Origin: Acanthamoeba sp. SK_2022b
Taxonomy: Eukaryota; Discosea; Longamoebia; Acanthamoebidae
Assembly (NCBI GenBank): GCA_027943245.1
Contig: JANDJZ010000204.1
Span: 1 to 64,000, forward strand
Direction of reading: 5' to 3'
Length of the DNA stretch: 64,000 nt
Both the position numbers and the translations under genes were made by a program. Positions 9,492-18,136 of the stretch are shown here, piece by piece. Every line of letters starts with the position of its first letter. Positions within the stretch are counted from its first letter, which is position 1. The notes under the pieces are model-generated. The model was given only the letters and a program-made list of their open reading frames with translations, was not told the DNA's origin and searched no databases.

Positions 9492-9516
9492 CCCCCTCTC
9501 CCGACGGCAGAGGGGG
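9492..9516. repeat. Intra-operon hairpin between osmF and yehY
   Basis: CCCCCTCT (9492-9499) and AGAGGGGG (9509-9516) form a perfect 8-bp stem. It lies between the binding-protein gene and the first permease gene, where such hairpins often protect the upstream mRNA so that binding protein is made in excess. It lacks a U-tract, so it is not a simple terminator. It may also be a dispersed intergenic repeat. Confidence 0.6.
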
Positions 9517-9526
9517 CACCTCGGCA

Positions 9527-10456
9527 TTATCCCTTAACAAACCCTTTCTCTTTCAGGTAAGCGGCCGCCACCTGTTTGGCGTCCTGGCCTTCCACGGCGA
9601 TCTGCGCGTTGAGTTTTTGCAGCGTCGGCCCGTCCAGCGAGGCGAACACCGGCTTGAGCAGCTCAGGCAGATTGGCGTGCGCCTTCAGCGCCGCTTCGCG
9701 CACGATCGGCGCCGGTGCGTAGATCGGCTGTACGCCTTTCGGGTCCGCCAGCGTCTGCAGCCCCAGCGCCGCCACCGGGCCATCGGTGCCGTAGGCCATC
9801 GCCGCGTTGACGCCGGAGGTCTGCTCCGCCGCCGCCTTGATGGTCACCGCCGTGTCACCGCCGGCCAGGGACAGCAGCTGATCCTGATTCAGTTTGAAAC
9901 CGTAGGCGTTCTGGAACGCCGGCAGTGCATCCGGCCGCTCGATAAATTCCGCCGAGGCCGCCAGCTTGAACTTGCCGCCGCCGTTGATCCACTTGCCGAG
10001 ATCCGACAGCGTCTTCAGATGGTTGGCCTCCGCCACGTCCTGACGAATGGCGATGGTCCAGGTGTTGTTGGCCGGCGCCGCATCCAGCCAGACGATTTTG
10101 TTTTTGTCGTAGTCGAGCTGCTTCACCTTCTCGAAGCCGGCCTGGGCGTTCTTCCACGCCGGATCTTTCTCATCGGCGAAGAAAAACGCGCCGTTGCCGG
10201 TGTATTCCGGGTAGATGTCGATCTCGCCGGAGGTGATGGCGCCGCGCAGCACCTTGGTGGTGCCGAGCTGCAGCTTGTTCGTGGTCTTGATGCCGTTGGC
10301 TTCCAGCACCTGCACGATGAGGTTGCCGAGCAGCGAACCTTCGGTATCGATCTTGGAGCCGACGCGCACCGAGTCGGCCGCCTGCGCCAGACCGCCGGTG
10401 GCCAGCAGGGCCAGCGCGACGGCAAAGGAACGTCCGCGTGATAACGTGATTGCCAT
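9527..10456 (-). CDS. osmF: Osmoprotectant-binding periplasmic protein OsmF/YehZ
   Basis: 309 residues from the ATG at 10456, with GAGGAAAAG just upstream. Residues 1-27 are a Sec signal peptide ending in GGLAQAA. The mature part has the OpuAC/ProX-type glycine betaine-binding fold (KIDTEGSLLGNLI, DIYPEYTGNG, TDGPVAALGLQTL). It heads the osmF-yehYXW operon and lies only 40 bp after the desaturase gene, so readthrough from that gene is possible. Confidence 0.9.
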   Translation of the reverse strand: MAITLSRGRSFAVALALLATGGLAQAADSVRVGSKIDTEGSLLGNLIVQVLEANGIKTTNKLQLGTTKVLRGAITSGEIDIYPEYTGNGAFFFADEKDPAWKNAQAGFEKVKQLDYDKNKIVWLDAAPANNTWTIAIRQDVAEANHLKTLSDLGKWINGGGKFKLAASAEFIERPDALPAFQNAYGFKLNQDQLLSLAGGDTAVTIKAAAEQTSGVNAAMAYGTDGPVAALGLQTLADPKGVQPIYAPAPIVREAALKAHANLPELLKPVFASLDGPTLQKLNAQIAVEGQDAKQVAAAYLKEKGFVKG

Positions 10457-10496
10457 ACTTTTCCTCTGGTTATACGTTTTCCGGCTCATGGGCCGG

Positions 10497-11528
10497 TTAG
10501 GTTGGAAAATCCTGAGAAACGCGCTTCCAGCGCGCAATAAATTTTTCCGTCGGCAGGGCATCGCCTTCTCCCTGCGGTTCATCGGCGCGCAACGGATGCA
10601 CGCCAACGTCGATCGGCGTCAGGGCGTAATCGCGCAGCCACTCGCCGTAGCCCTGCGCGACAAATCCCTGGCTGCGCCGCTGATATGCCTCATGCTCCGC
10701 CAGATAGACTTCGCGCAAACCATACCAGGGCAGGCCGGGCAGATCGTGATGCACTAAATGGTAGTTCAGATTGAGAAACAGCAGCCGCCACGGCCAGCCC
10801 GCCTCATTAATAATAGAACGTGCCTGCGGTGCGTCCACGGCGCGATGCTCAAAAAACGATCTTACCTTGGTCAGCGCCAGCGCCGGGTAGCTGATGGCCA
10901 GCAGATAAAACGCCGCACCGATACCCTGCGCCTGCAGCCAGTTCAGCAACATCGCCAACAGCGACAGGTGCACTCCCCACATCACCCAGGTACGCCACTC
11001 CCCGGCGGCAAGCGCTTTCACCGCCCCAGCCAGGGTCGCGGCGATATCCAACGCCGGGCCGAGGAGCACCCGGCCGATCAGCGTATTGCGCACGGCGGCC
11101 AGCAGCGGCAACAGGCGGGGATAGCGCCGCCACTGCTCGGCGCTGAAGTAATAGCTTTCGGGATCTTCGTGCGGATCGGTCAGGTGGTCGTTGCGGTGGT
11201 GGCGCAGATGCGAATCGCGATACAGCCCATAGGGATACCACACCGCCAGCGGCAACAGGCCGAACAGCTGATTGACGCGCGGCCAGCGCGTCGGATGGCC
11301 GTGGATCAGCTCGTGTTGCAACGACAGGTACCAGGTGGTCAGGAGAATCAACAGCGGCGCGCCAAGCCACGGGCCCAGCGTTTGCCAGCCCAGCGCCACG
11401 CCGAACCAGCCGCCGTACACCGCCGCCATGATCCCCCAGGTGGGCAATTCCATTCGCCAATAGCGGCGCCGATAAAGCTGCCTGATTCGTTCGCGCTGTT
11501 CGGGGTGCAAATAGTGGGCATGGGACAT
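10497..11528 (-). CDS. Membrane fatty acid desaturase
   Basis: 343 residues. The three histidine boxes of the non-haem di-iron desaturase family are visible: HELIHGH at 72-78, HLRHH at 107-111 and HLVHH at 257-261. Hydrophobic segments flank them. It should introduce a double bond into an acyl chain at the cytoplasmic face of the membrane, or hydroxylate a related lipid. The precise substrate and position are unknown. It is followed closely by osmF on the same strand. Confidence 0.85.
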   Translation of the reverse strand: MSHAHYLHPEQRERIRQLYRRRYWRMELPTWGIMAAVYGGWFGVALGWQTLGPWLGAPLLILLTTWYLSLQHELIHGHPTRWPRVNQLFGLLPLAVWYPYGLYRDSHLRHHRNDHLTDPHEDPESYYFSAEQWRRYPRLLPLLAAVRNTLIGRVLLGPALDIAATLAGAVKALAAGEWRTWVMWGVHLSLLAMLLNWLQAQGIGAAFYLLAISYPALALTKVRSFFEHRAVDAPQARSIINEAGWPWRLLFLNLNYHLVHHDLPGLPWYGLREVYLAEHEAYQRRSQGFVAQGYGEWLRDYALTPIDVGVHPLRADEPQGEGDALPTEKFIARWKRVSQDFPT

Positions 11529-11617
11529 GCTGCGGCTCGCGGTGAGAGATTTTCTCCCAGTATCCGCGAGCCGTAGCGGCGTTCAAAATAACGAAAATGG
11601 CAAAGCTAAGTGAAAAT

Positions 11618-12094
11618 TCAGCGGGTTGCGTACGCGGCCTGCGGTTCGCAGGCCACCGGGAAATTCACCGAGTTGGCGATAAAGCACAGGTGATGCGCCT
11701 TCTCATGCAGCTGTTGCGCCAGCTGCAGATCGTCGCCGTCGCGCACCGTGACCTGCGGCCGCAGCGTCACCGAGGTGAAAAAGCCGCCGCGCGCCGCGTC
11801 TTCACGCATCACCCCGACGGCGTTGTCCTGATAGGCCAGTACGGAAATGCCCGAGGTGGCGCACAGATGCAGATACCATAATTTGTGACAGGCGCTGAGC
11901 GAAGCCACCAGCAAATCTTCCGGGTTCCAGCGCGTTGCGTCGCCGCGGAAGGCCGGATCGGCGGAGCCGGCGATGTCTGCCTTGCCCGCGGCGCCGATCA
12001 GGTGATCGCGCCCGTAGGCGCGGTAATCCTCGGTGCCTGCGCCCAAATTCCCCTGCCAGGTGACCGCCACCTGATAATGATGTTCGCCTTTCAT
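11618..12094 (-). CDS. OsmC/Ohr-family peroxide-reducing protein
   Basis: 158 residues from the ATG at 12094, preceded by GGGAGAAAAAGG. The family's two reactive cysteines are visible: Cys69 in SLSACHKLWYLHL and Cys137 in AHHLCFIANSVNFPV. Members reduce organic hydroperoxides through these thiols. The gene stands alone between the desaturase and the TolA-like lipoprotein. Confidence 0.85.
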   Translation of the reverse strand: MKGEHHYQVAVTWQGNLGAGTEDYRAYGRDHLIGAAGKADIAGSADPAFRGDATRWNPEDLLVASLSACHKLWYLHLCATSGISVLAYQDNAVGVMREDAARGGFFTSVTLRPQVTVRDGDDLQLAQQLHEKAHHLCFIANSVNFPVACEPQAAYATR

Positions 12095-12194
12095 GCCTTT
12101 TTCTCCCGTTGGCCAGCCAATGCAACCTCGTCTTGAGACGTGCCCGGAAAACACTATTGGTGGAAAAGCGTGAATACGCAAACGGCGAAACGAG

Positions 12195-12221
12195 AAAAAA
12201 CGGGCCGCGCAGGCGGCCCGT
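12195..12221 (-). terminator. Intrinsic terminator for the TolA-like lipoprotein gene
   Basis: The stem CGGGCCGC/GCGGCCCG (12201-12220) has a 4-nt loop and is followed on the minus strand by a run of six T (12195-12200). Confidence 0.85.
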
Positions 12222-12234
12222 CGGTCACATCCCT

Positions 12235-12603
12235 TCAGGGAACGAAATCGAGCACCACGGCGTTGAACAGCGCGTACTCGGTGGCGGTGGCCATCGGCGG
12301 AAACTGCGCGTGCTGCACCGCCGCACTCGCCGCTGAGCACAGAGGCGCGTCGCCTCTTACGATCTTGCTGCTCGCCAGCTTGCCGTCCGGCCGCAGCCGA
12401 ATGCTGATGGTGCAGCGTTGGCCGCGCGCGCGTTCAGGCAAACGCAGTTCGCGGCTCACCGCGTTATGCACCCGCACCGGATAGCTGAGCGGCACCGTGG
12501 CCTGCGCCTCGGCCTGCGGCTCCGGCAACGGGATGCCGGCCTGACGCCCGGCGCCGCAGCCGCTTAACAGCAAAAGCGCCAACAGGCTTAGTGTCTTTTT
12601 CAT
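12235..12603 (-). CDS. Lipoprotein made almost entirely of a TolA C-terminal-like domain
   Basis: 122 residues. A lipoprotein signal with lipobox LSGC puts the acylated cysteine at residue 16. After a short Pro/Ala/Gln-rich spacer, residues about 40-122 resemble TolA domain III: CTISIRLRPDGKL, GDAPLCSAASAAV and the C-terminal NAVVLDFVP. Cys64 and Cys89 are 25 residues apart, the same spacing as the disulphide pair of E. coli TolA domain III as I recall it. TolA itself is an inner-membrane protein with a long helical arm. Here the domain is tethered directly to a membrane by lipid. The protein may bind TolB, porins or imported proteins. That is inference. Confidence 0.75.
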   Translation of the reverse strand: MKKTLSLLALLLLSGCGAGRQAGIPLPEPQAEAQATVPLSYPVRVHNAVSRELRLPERARGQRCTISIRLRPDGKLASSKIVRGDAPLCSAASAAVQHAQFPPMATATEYALFNAVVLDFVP

Positions 12604-12647
12604 TCCCTATGTCCTTATTGGGGGGATTTATCCTTATCGCGCGGCCC

Positions 12648-13559
12648 TCACTGCGCCGCCGGGTAAGCCTCGCCGTCATCCGCGTAACGCTGCAGCCGCT
12701 CGCGCCACCACTTGGCCGCCAGACCGCTGGCGCTTTCCCGCCAGCCGAAATAGGCAACGTCGCTGCAGCGCTCAGATTCCACGCGTTTCACCACCAGTTC
12801 GCCGCTGTTCAGGTAAGGTTCCGCCAGAGAACGCGGCAGATAGCCGCAGCCCAACCCGGCCAACTGCGCCTGCAGCTTGGCGTCGAAGCCGAAGACCGTC
12901 AGCGTATCCTGCTCTTCGAGCAGGTTCAGGCTCTGCGGCGCGTTGACCCGCGAGGTATCGCGCACCACCACCGCCCGGTGCTGACGGATTTCGTCCTTCG
13001 GCAACGGTTCCGGCAGCGTCGCCAGCGGATGCTGCGGCGCGACGGCGAACACGTAATCCAGCTGCCCCAGCCGGCTGAACGCATAGCCCACCCGCGACGG
13101 TGGCTCGCAGATGGCGCCGATGATAATGTCGGCGCAGCCATAAACCAGCGATTCCCAGGAGCCGGCCAGCACCTCATGGCTGAAACGCAGCCGGGTATGA
13201 TGATGTTGCCGATAGAACTCGTCGATCAGTGGCAACAGGCGGGCGAACGGGAATGAGGCGTCGATCCCGAGCGTGATCTCGCTTTCCCAGCCGTTCTCCA
13301 CGTAGCGCGCCTGCTGCTCCAGATCCTGCGCCGCCCGCAGCAGTACCCGGCCTTTTTCCAGCATCAGCTTGCCGGTATCGGTGAACTTCGCCCGGTGGCC
13401 GGAGCGGTCCAGCAAGGTGATGTCGAGATCGTTCTCCAGCTTTTGCACCATATAGCTGAGTGCCGAAGGGGTTTTAAACAGTGCGGCGGCCGCGGCGGCG
13501 AAAGATCCGTGCCGGTCCAGCGCGTCCAAAATCAGCAGCGCTTCCAGGTTTAATCTCAT
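12648..13559 (-). CDS. LysR-family transcriptional regulator
   Basis: 303 residues. N-terminal LysR helix-turn-helix (HGSFAAAAAALFKTPSAL, residues about 17-35) with a substrate-binding domain after residue 90. It is divergent from the isochorismatase-family hydrolase operon at 13700, which is its likely target. The shared 140-bp gap holds both promoters. It resembles the YhaJ/AllS-like LysR subgroup. Confidence 0.88.
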   Translation of the reverse strand: MRLNLEALLILDALDRHGSFAAAAAALFKTPSALSYMVQKLENDLDITLLDRSGHRAKFTDTGKLMLEKGRVLLRAAQDLEQQARYVENGWESEITLGIDASFPFARLLPLIDEFYRQHHHTRLRFSHEVLAGSWESLVYGCADIIIGAICEPPSRVGYAFSRLGQLDYVFAVAPQHPLATLPEPLPKDEIRQHRAVVVRDTSRVNAPQSLNLLEEQDTLTVFGFDAKLQAQLAGLGCGYLPRSLAEPYLNSGELVVKRVESERCSDVAYFGWRESASGLAAKWWRERLQRYADDGEAYPAAQ

Positions 13560-13699
13560 GCTTTCTCCCGTGTATAAAAAAACTCAACAAGTCGGCAAAA
13601 ATTCTGCGGTATCTTTGAAATCGCCCTCTGCCTACCATGCGTTTTATCGGCGTTACACTCATCAGATGTTCAACCGAAATATCACTGGGAAGGTAAATT

Positions 13700-14344
13700 A
13701 TGTCCAAGTTTCAACTGCTTGATAAAGACAATTCCGCACTGATTTTTATCGATCATCAACCACAAATGGCCTTCGGCGTGGCTAATATTGATCGTCAGCA
13801 ACTGAAAAACAACGTTGTTGGTTTGGCGAAGGCAGGCAAGATTTTCAACGTCCCCACCCTTTTCACCTCGGTCGAAACCGAGAGCTTCAGCGGCTATATC
13901 TGGCCGGAACTGCTGGCGGTACACCCTGAAATTACCCCGATTGAACGCACCTCGATGAACTCCTGGGAAGACGCGGCCTTCGTTAAAGCCGTGGAAGCCA
14001 CCGGCCGCAAAAAGCTGGTGATCTCCGCGCTGTGGACCGAAGTGTGCCTGACCTTCCCGGCGCTGATGGCGCTGGAAGCCGGCTATGAAGTGTATGTGGT
14101 GACCGACACCTCCGGCGGCACCTCCGTCGATGCGCACGAGCGTTCGATCGACCGCATGGTGCAGGCCGGCGCCGTGCCGGTGACCTGGCAGCAGGTGCTG
14201 CTGGAGTACCAGCGCGACTGGGCGCGCAAAGACACCTATGACGCGGTGATGGCGCTGGTGCGCGAACACAGCGGCGCTTACGGCATGGGCGTCGACTACG
14301 CTTACACCATGGTGCACCACGCACCGGCGCGCACGGTGAAATAA
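13700..14344 (+). CDS. Isochorismatase-superfamily hydrolase, YcaC-like
   Basis: 214 residues. The catalytic Asp is Asp18 (FIDHQ) and the nucleophilic Cys is Cys116 (LWTEVCLTFP). The ERTSMNSWED segment supplies the third region, with Arg where many relatives have Lys, as in YcaC-type proteins. It is first in a three-gene operon with a monooxygenase-domain membrane protein and an amidohydrolase, opposite a LysR regulator. The substrate is unknown. Confidence 0.87.
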   Translation: MSKFQLLDKDNSALIFIDHQPQMAFGVANIDRQQLKNNVVGLAKAGKIFNVPTLFTSVETESFSGYIWPELLAVHPEITPIERTSMNSWEDAAFVKAVEATGRKKLVISALWTEVCLTFPALMALEAGYEVYVVTDTSGGTSVDAHERSIDRMVQAGAVPVTWQQVLLEYQRDWARKDTYDAVMALVREHSGAYGMGVDYAYTMVHHAPARTVK

Positions 14345-14353
14345 TCCCCCTTG

Positions 14354-14378
14354 CCCCGGCCCTGCGCCGGGGTATTTT
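14354..14378 (+). terminator. GC hairpin with short T-run after the YcaC-like gene
   Basis: CCCCGGC (14354-14360) pairs with GCCGGGG (14366-14372), followed by TATTTT. It lies between the first and second genes of the operon, so it may act as a partial terminator reducing downstream expression. Confidence 0.7.
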
Positions 14379-14392
14379 CAGGAGTCGGTTTT

Positions 14393-14938
14393 ATGGCCCA
14401 TCCGCAGCATGTCACGCTGGTGATCACCCACCGTTTGGCGCCGGGGAACGAGCAGGCCTATGAGGCCTGGCTGAACCGCATCATGCCCGACGCCGCGGGC
14501 TTCACCGGCCATTTGGGCGTCAACGTCATCCGCCCTTCCGGCGACGAACAGGCCTATACGGTGTTGGTCCGCTTCGACAACCTCGACAACCTGTACCGCT
14601 GGATCCACTCGCCGCTGCGCAAGCAATACATCGAAGAAGTCACCCCGCTGCTGCTGGAGAGCGACCATATCGAGATCCGCCCCGGCGCGGAGTTCTGGTT
14701 TACCCCGCCCAATCCCGGCGTGCGCCAGCCGCCCCAGTGGAAGCAGTTCATCATCACCCTGCTGGTGATTTTCCCTTCCACCAATCTGGTGCCCTGGTTT
14801 TGGGGGTTGGTGCTGCCGCAGCTGGACGGCACGCTGCTCGGCCATTTTCTCAATGACGCCACCGTGGTCGCCCTGGTGGTGTACCTGTGGATGCCTATCG
14901 TGACTCGCGTTTTTCATCAATGGCTGACCCGCCGCTAG
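14393..14938 (+). CDS. Antibiotic-biosynthesis-monooxygenase domain fused to two membrane helices
   Basis: 181 residues from the ATG at 14393, with AGGAGT about 7 nt upstream. Residues 1-100 are an ABM (dimeric alpha/beta barrel) domain: VTLVITHRLAPGNEQAYEAW, then FTGHLGVNVIRP and YTVLVRFDNLDNLYRW. Residues about 120-175 form two membrane helices, so the domain is tethered to the inner membrane. Families of this shape are often annotated as ABM-like membrane proteins. No catalytic role is proven. Confidence 0.8.
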   Translation: MAHPQHVTLVITHRLAPGNEQAYEAWLNRIMPDAAGFTGHLGVNVIRPSGDEQAYTVLVRFDNLDNLYRWIHSPLRKQYIEEVTPLLLESDHIEIRPGAEFWFTPPNPGVRQPPQWKQFIITLLVIFPSTNLVPWFWGLVLPQLDGTLLGHFLNDATVVALVVYLWMPIVTRVFHQWLTRR

Positions 14939-14959
14939 GCGGTTCGCCGGGAGAATGTT

Positions 14960-16831
14960 ATGAACCACCACGCTTCATTGATCATCACCAACGGCAAGTT
15001 TCACACCGTCGATCGCCAAAATCCCACCGCACAGGCGGTCGCCATCCGCGACGGCAAGTTTCTGGCGGTCGGTAGCGAAAGCGAAGTCATGCAGCACGCC
15101 GGGCCGGAAACCCAGGTGATCGATCTGCACGGCCATACCGCTATTCCAGGCCTGAACGACTCGCACCTGCACCTGATCCGCGGCGGCCTGAACTATAACC
15201 TGGAGCTGCGCTGGGAAGGCGTGCCTTCGCTGGCCGACGCCCTGCGCATGTTGAAAGAACAGGCGCTGCGCACGCCGAACCCGCAGTGGGTACGGGTGGT
15301 CGGCGGCTGGACCGAATTCCAGTTCGCCGAGCGCCGCATGCCGACGCTGGACGAGATCAACCAGGCGGCGCCGGACACGCCGGTGTTCATACTGCACCTC
15401 TACGATCGCGCGCTGCTCAACCGCGCGGCGCTGAAGGTGGTCGGCTACACCAAAGACACGCCGAACCCGCCGGGCGGCGAGATCCAGCGCGACGCCAACG
15501 GCAACCCGACCGGCATGCTGATCGCCAAGCCCAACGCCATGATCCTGTACGCCACGCTGGCGAAAGGGCCGAAGCTGCCACTGGAACAGCAGGTTAATTC
15601 CACCCGCCAGTTTATGCGCGAGCTGAACCGTCTGGGCCTCACCAGCGCCATCGACGCCGGCGGCGGCTTCCAGAACTACCCGGAGGATTATCAGGTGATC
15701 GCCGAGCTGCACGAGAAAAAGCAGCTGACCATCCGCATCGCCTATAACCTGTTCACCCAGCGGCCGAAGCAGGAGCTGGAAGACTTCGAGCTGTGGACCG
15801 ACATGCTCAAGCCGGGTCAGGGTACCGACTTCTATCGCCACAACGGCGCCGGCGAGATGCTGGTGTTCTCCGCCGCCGACTTCGAAGACTTCCTGCAGCC
15901 GCGCCCGGATCTGCCGCCGGGCACCGAAGACGAGCTGGAGCGGGTGGTGCGTCATCTGGTCGAGCACCGCTGGCCGTTCCGCCTGCACGCCACCTATGAC
16001 GAGTCCATCAGCCGCATGCTGGACGTGTTCGAGAAGGTGAACCGCGACATTCCGTTCAACGGGCTGCACTGGCTGTTCGACCACGCCGAAACCATTACCG
16101 AGCGCAATATCGAGCGGGTCAAGGCATTGGGCGGCGGCATTGCGGTGCAGCACCGCATGGCGTTCCAGGGCGAGTATTTCGCTGACCGCTACGGCATCGA
16201 AGCCACCAAACATACGCCGCCGGTGGCGAAAATGCTGGCGGCCGAGCTGCCGGTCGGACTGGGCACCGACGCCACCCGCGTCGCCAGCTACAACCCGTGG
16301 ACGGCGCTGTACTGGCTGGTTTCCGGCCGCACCGTCGGCGGCATGGCGATGTACGACGACAGCGCCCGGCTGGATCGCGAAACGGCGCTGATGCTGTGGA
16401 CACAAGGCAGCGCCTGGTTCTCCACCGAACAGGGCAAGAAAGGCCAGATCAAGGTCGGCCAGCTGGCGGATGTGGCGGTGCTGTCGCAGGACTATTTCAG
16501 CGTGCCGGAAGAGCAGATCAAAGGCATCGAGTCGGTGATGACGGTGGTGGACGGCAAGGTGGTCTACGCCGCCGGCAGCTTCTCGCCGCTGGCACCGCCG
16601 CCGCTGCCGGTGCTGCCGGAGTGGTCGCCGGTTACCCAGGTGCCGGGCCACTACCGCTCCGCGCCGCCGTCGGCGGCGGCCAAAGTCGGCGTGCTGAGCC
16701 AGGCGCACCAATGCTGCGGCCCGTGCGGCGTACACGCGCATCAGCATGACATCGCGCGCCGCTCCAGCATCCCGGTGTCGGACGAGAATGCCTTCTGGGG
16801 CGCGTTCGGCTGTTCGTGCTTCTCGTTCTAA
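14960..16831 (+). CDS. Amidohydrolase (YtcJ/AepA type) with a cysteine-rich C-terminal tail
   Basis: 623 residues. The metal-dependent hydrolase core has DLHGHTAIPGLNDSHLHL (first metal ligands, residues about 55-75), HATYDES, WLFDHAETI and GLGTDATRV, in the order expected of the YtcJ/AepA amidohydrolase family. After about residue 575 comes an unusual tail containing QCCGPCGVHAHQHD and ending GCSCFSF, rich in Cys and His. It suggests an extra metal site or thiol function. It is the last gene of the three-gene operon, with GGGAG before the ATG. The natural substrate is unknown. Confidence 0.87.
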   Translation: MNHHASLIITNGKFHTVDRQNPTAQAVAIRDGKFLAVGSESEVMQHAGPETQVIDLHGHTAIPGLNDSHLHLIRGGLNYNLELRWEGVPSLADALRMLKEQALRTPNPQWVRVVGGWTEFQFAERRMPTLDEINQAAPDTPVFILHLYDRALLNRAALKVVGYTKDTPNPPGGEIQRDANGNPTGMLIAKPNAMILYATLAKGPKLPLEQQVNSTRQFMRELNRLGLTSAIDAGGGFQNYPEDYQVIAELHEKKQLTIRIAYNLFTQRPKQELEDFELWTDMLKPGQGTDFYRHNGAGEMLVFSAADFEDFLQPRPDLPPGTEDELERVVRHLVEHRWPFRLHATYDESISRMLDVFEKVNRDIPFNGLHWLFDHAETITERNIERVKALGGGIAVQHRMAFQGEYFADRYGIEATKHTPPVAKMLAAELPVGLGTDATRVASYNPWTALYWLVSGRTVGGMAMYDDSARLDRETALMLWTQGSAWFSTEQGKKGQIKVGQLADVAVLSQDYFSVPEEQIKGIESVMTVVDGKVVYAAGSFSPLAPPPLPVLPEWSPVTQVPGHYRSAPPSAAAKVGVLSQAHQCCGPCGVHAHQHDIARRSSIPVSDENAFWGAFGCSCFSF

Positions 16832-16859
16832 GCTGCCAGGTCAGCAACTTACTATGCAA

Positions 16860-16884
16860 CTAGCTTAATAAGATATTAAGTTAG
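16860..16884. repeat. AT-rich imperfect palindrome between convergent genes
   Basis: CTAGCTTAATA (16860-16870) and TATTAAGTTAG (16874-16884) are inverted repeats with one mismatch. They lie just after the amidohydrolase stop. It could be part of the termination region or a protein-binding site. Confidence 0.5.
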
Positions 16885-16898
16885 CAAAATAACAAATT

Positions 16899-16935
16899 AA
16901 TGGCGCTGTCCACGGGAGAGCGCCATTTCATTTTC
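16899..16935. terminator. Terminator hairpin between amidohydrolase and Gfo/Idh/MocA genes
   Basis: AATGGCGCT (16899-16907) and AGCGCCATT (16919-16927) make a perfect 9-bp stem followed by TCATTTTC on the plus strand. An A/T-rich flank on the other side suggests it may also serve the converging gene. Confidence 0.75.
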
Positions 16936-18067
16936 AATCGCGGTTGATCTCCAGCCAGCGCCGCTGCTCGGCGGAGGCGGCTATCGCATCCAGCACGCAA
17001 GACACCTTCCAGCCTTCTTCAAAGTCCGGCCACATGCGATCGCCCGCGGCGATGCCGTTGACCAGATCGCGGATCTCCACCGTCTTCTGATCGTTAAAGC
17101 CGATGCCGTGCCCGGCGCTGATGCAGAACGCCGCGTAGTCCGGGTGCTTCGGCCCTACCAACAGCGTTTTGAACCCCTGCCGCTCCGCCGGCTCATCGTG
17201 CCGATACAGCTTCAGCTCCGCCATCCGTTCCTGGGTATAGCTCAGCGTGCCTTTAGTGCCGGTGACCACATAGGTCAGCCCCATCTTGCGCCCGCAGGCG
17301 ATGCGCGAGGTTTCGAGAGTGCCCATCGCCCCGCCGGCGAAGCGCAGCAGCGCGCTGGCCTGATCTTCGTTTTCCACCGGCAGCAGGCGCGCCGGGTCTT
17401 GCGGATCCGGGCGCTGTTTGATCACGGTCTGCATATCGCCGGAGACCGCCACGATATCGCCCACCAGGTAGTGCGCCATATTGACGATATGCGCCGCCAG
17501 ATCCCCCAACGCACCCAGCCCAGCGCTGGCGCGGCGGCAGTGCCAGTCAATCGGCGTGCGCGGGTCGGCCAGATAATCCTCATTGTGGGTGCCGTAAAAA
17601 TGCACCACCTCACCGATTTCGCCGTTGGCGATGATCTCGCGCGCCAGCTGGCTGGTCGGGTTCTTCATGTAGTTGAAACCGACCAGCGTTTTCACGCCTT
17701 TGGCGCGGGCGGCCTGCACCATCTCCGCCGCGTCGGCGGCGTCCAGCGCCAGCGGCTTTTCCGAATACACGTGCTTGCCGTGGCGGATCGCCTCCAGCGC
17801 CATCTCTTTGTGCAAGAAGTTGGGCGCGCAGATGTCCACCACGTCGATCGCCGGATCGGCCACCAGCTGCCGCCAATCGCCGGTCGAACGCGCAAAACCG
17901 AACTCGCCGGCGCGCTGCGCCGCCAGCTCGGGCGTCACTTCCGCCAGCATCTCCAGCACCAGCTCCCCTTTCAGAGGAAAGACCGTGGGGGCCTGCGCAT
18001 AGGCGATAGCGTGACAACGCCCGATATAACCGGTGCCGATTAACCCAACGCGTACCTGTTTCATCAT
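16934..18067 (-). CDS. Gfo/Idh/MocA-family NAD(P)-dependent sugar/inositol oxidoreductase
   Basis: 377 residues from the first of two adjacent ATGs at 18067, with GGGAG upstream. Cofactor motif GLIGTGYIG at residues about 8-16, the EKPLALD segment that includes the conserved Lys of the active site, and the C-terminal oxidoreductase domain with HNEDY and GLGALGDLAAH. It probably oxidises a sugar or cyclitol. The open frame extends to 18112 without family support. Confidence 0.85.
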   Translation of the reverse strand: MMKQVRVGLIGTGYIGRCHAIAYAQAPTVFPLKGELVLEMLAEVTPELAAQRAGEFGFARSTGDWRQLVADPAIDVVDICAPNFLHKEMALEAIRHGKHVYSEKPLALDAADAAEMVQAARAKGVKTLVGFNYMKNPTSQLAREIIANGEIGEVVHFYGTHNEDYLADPRTPIDWHCRRASAGLGALGDLAAHIVNMAHYLVGDIVAVSGDMQTVIKQRPDPQDPARLLPVENEDQASALLRFAGGAMGTLETSRIACGRKMGLTYVVTGTKGTLSYTQERMAELKLYRHDEPAERQGFKTLLVGPKHPDYAAFCISAGHGIGFNDQKTVEIRDLVNGIAAGDRMWPDFEEGWKVSCVLDAIAASAEQRRWLEINRD

Positions 18068-18136
18068 TTTCTCCCGTGATCGAAATCCTGCGTAGAACCA
18101 GGCGCCGTTCAATGAAACGCGCCGTCTGATAACGGG

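Noticed and set aside
14975..16747. 590-codon open frame opposite the amidohydrolase
   Set aside because: Low-complexity Arg/His/Gln composition and a complete amidohydrolase on the other strand show that it is a shadow.
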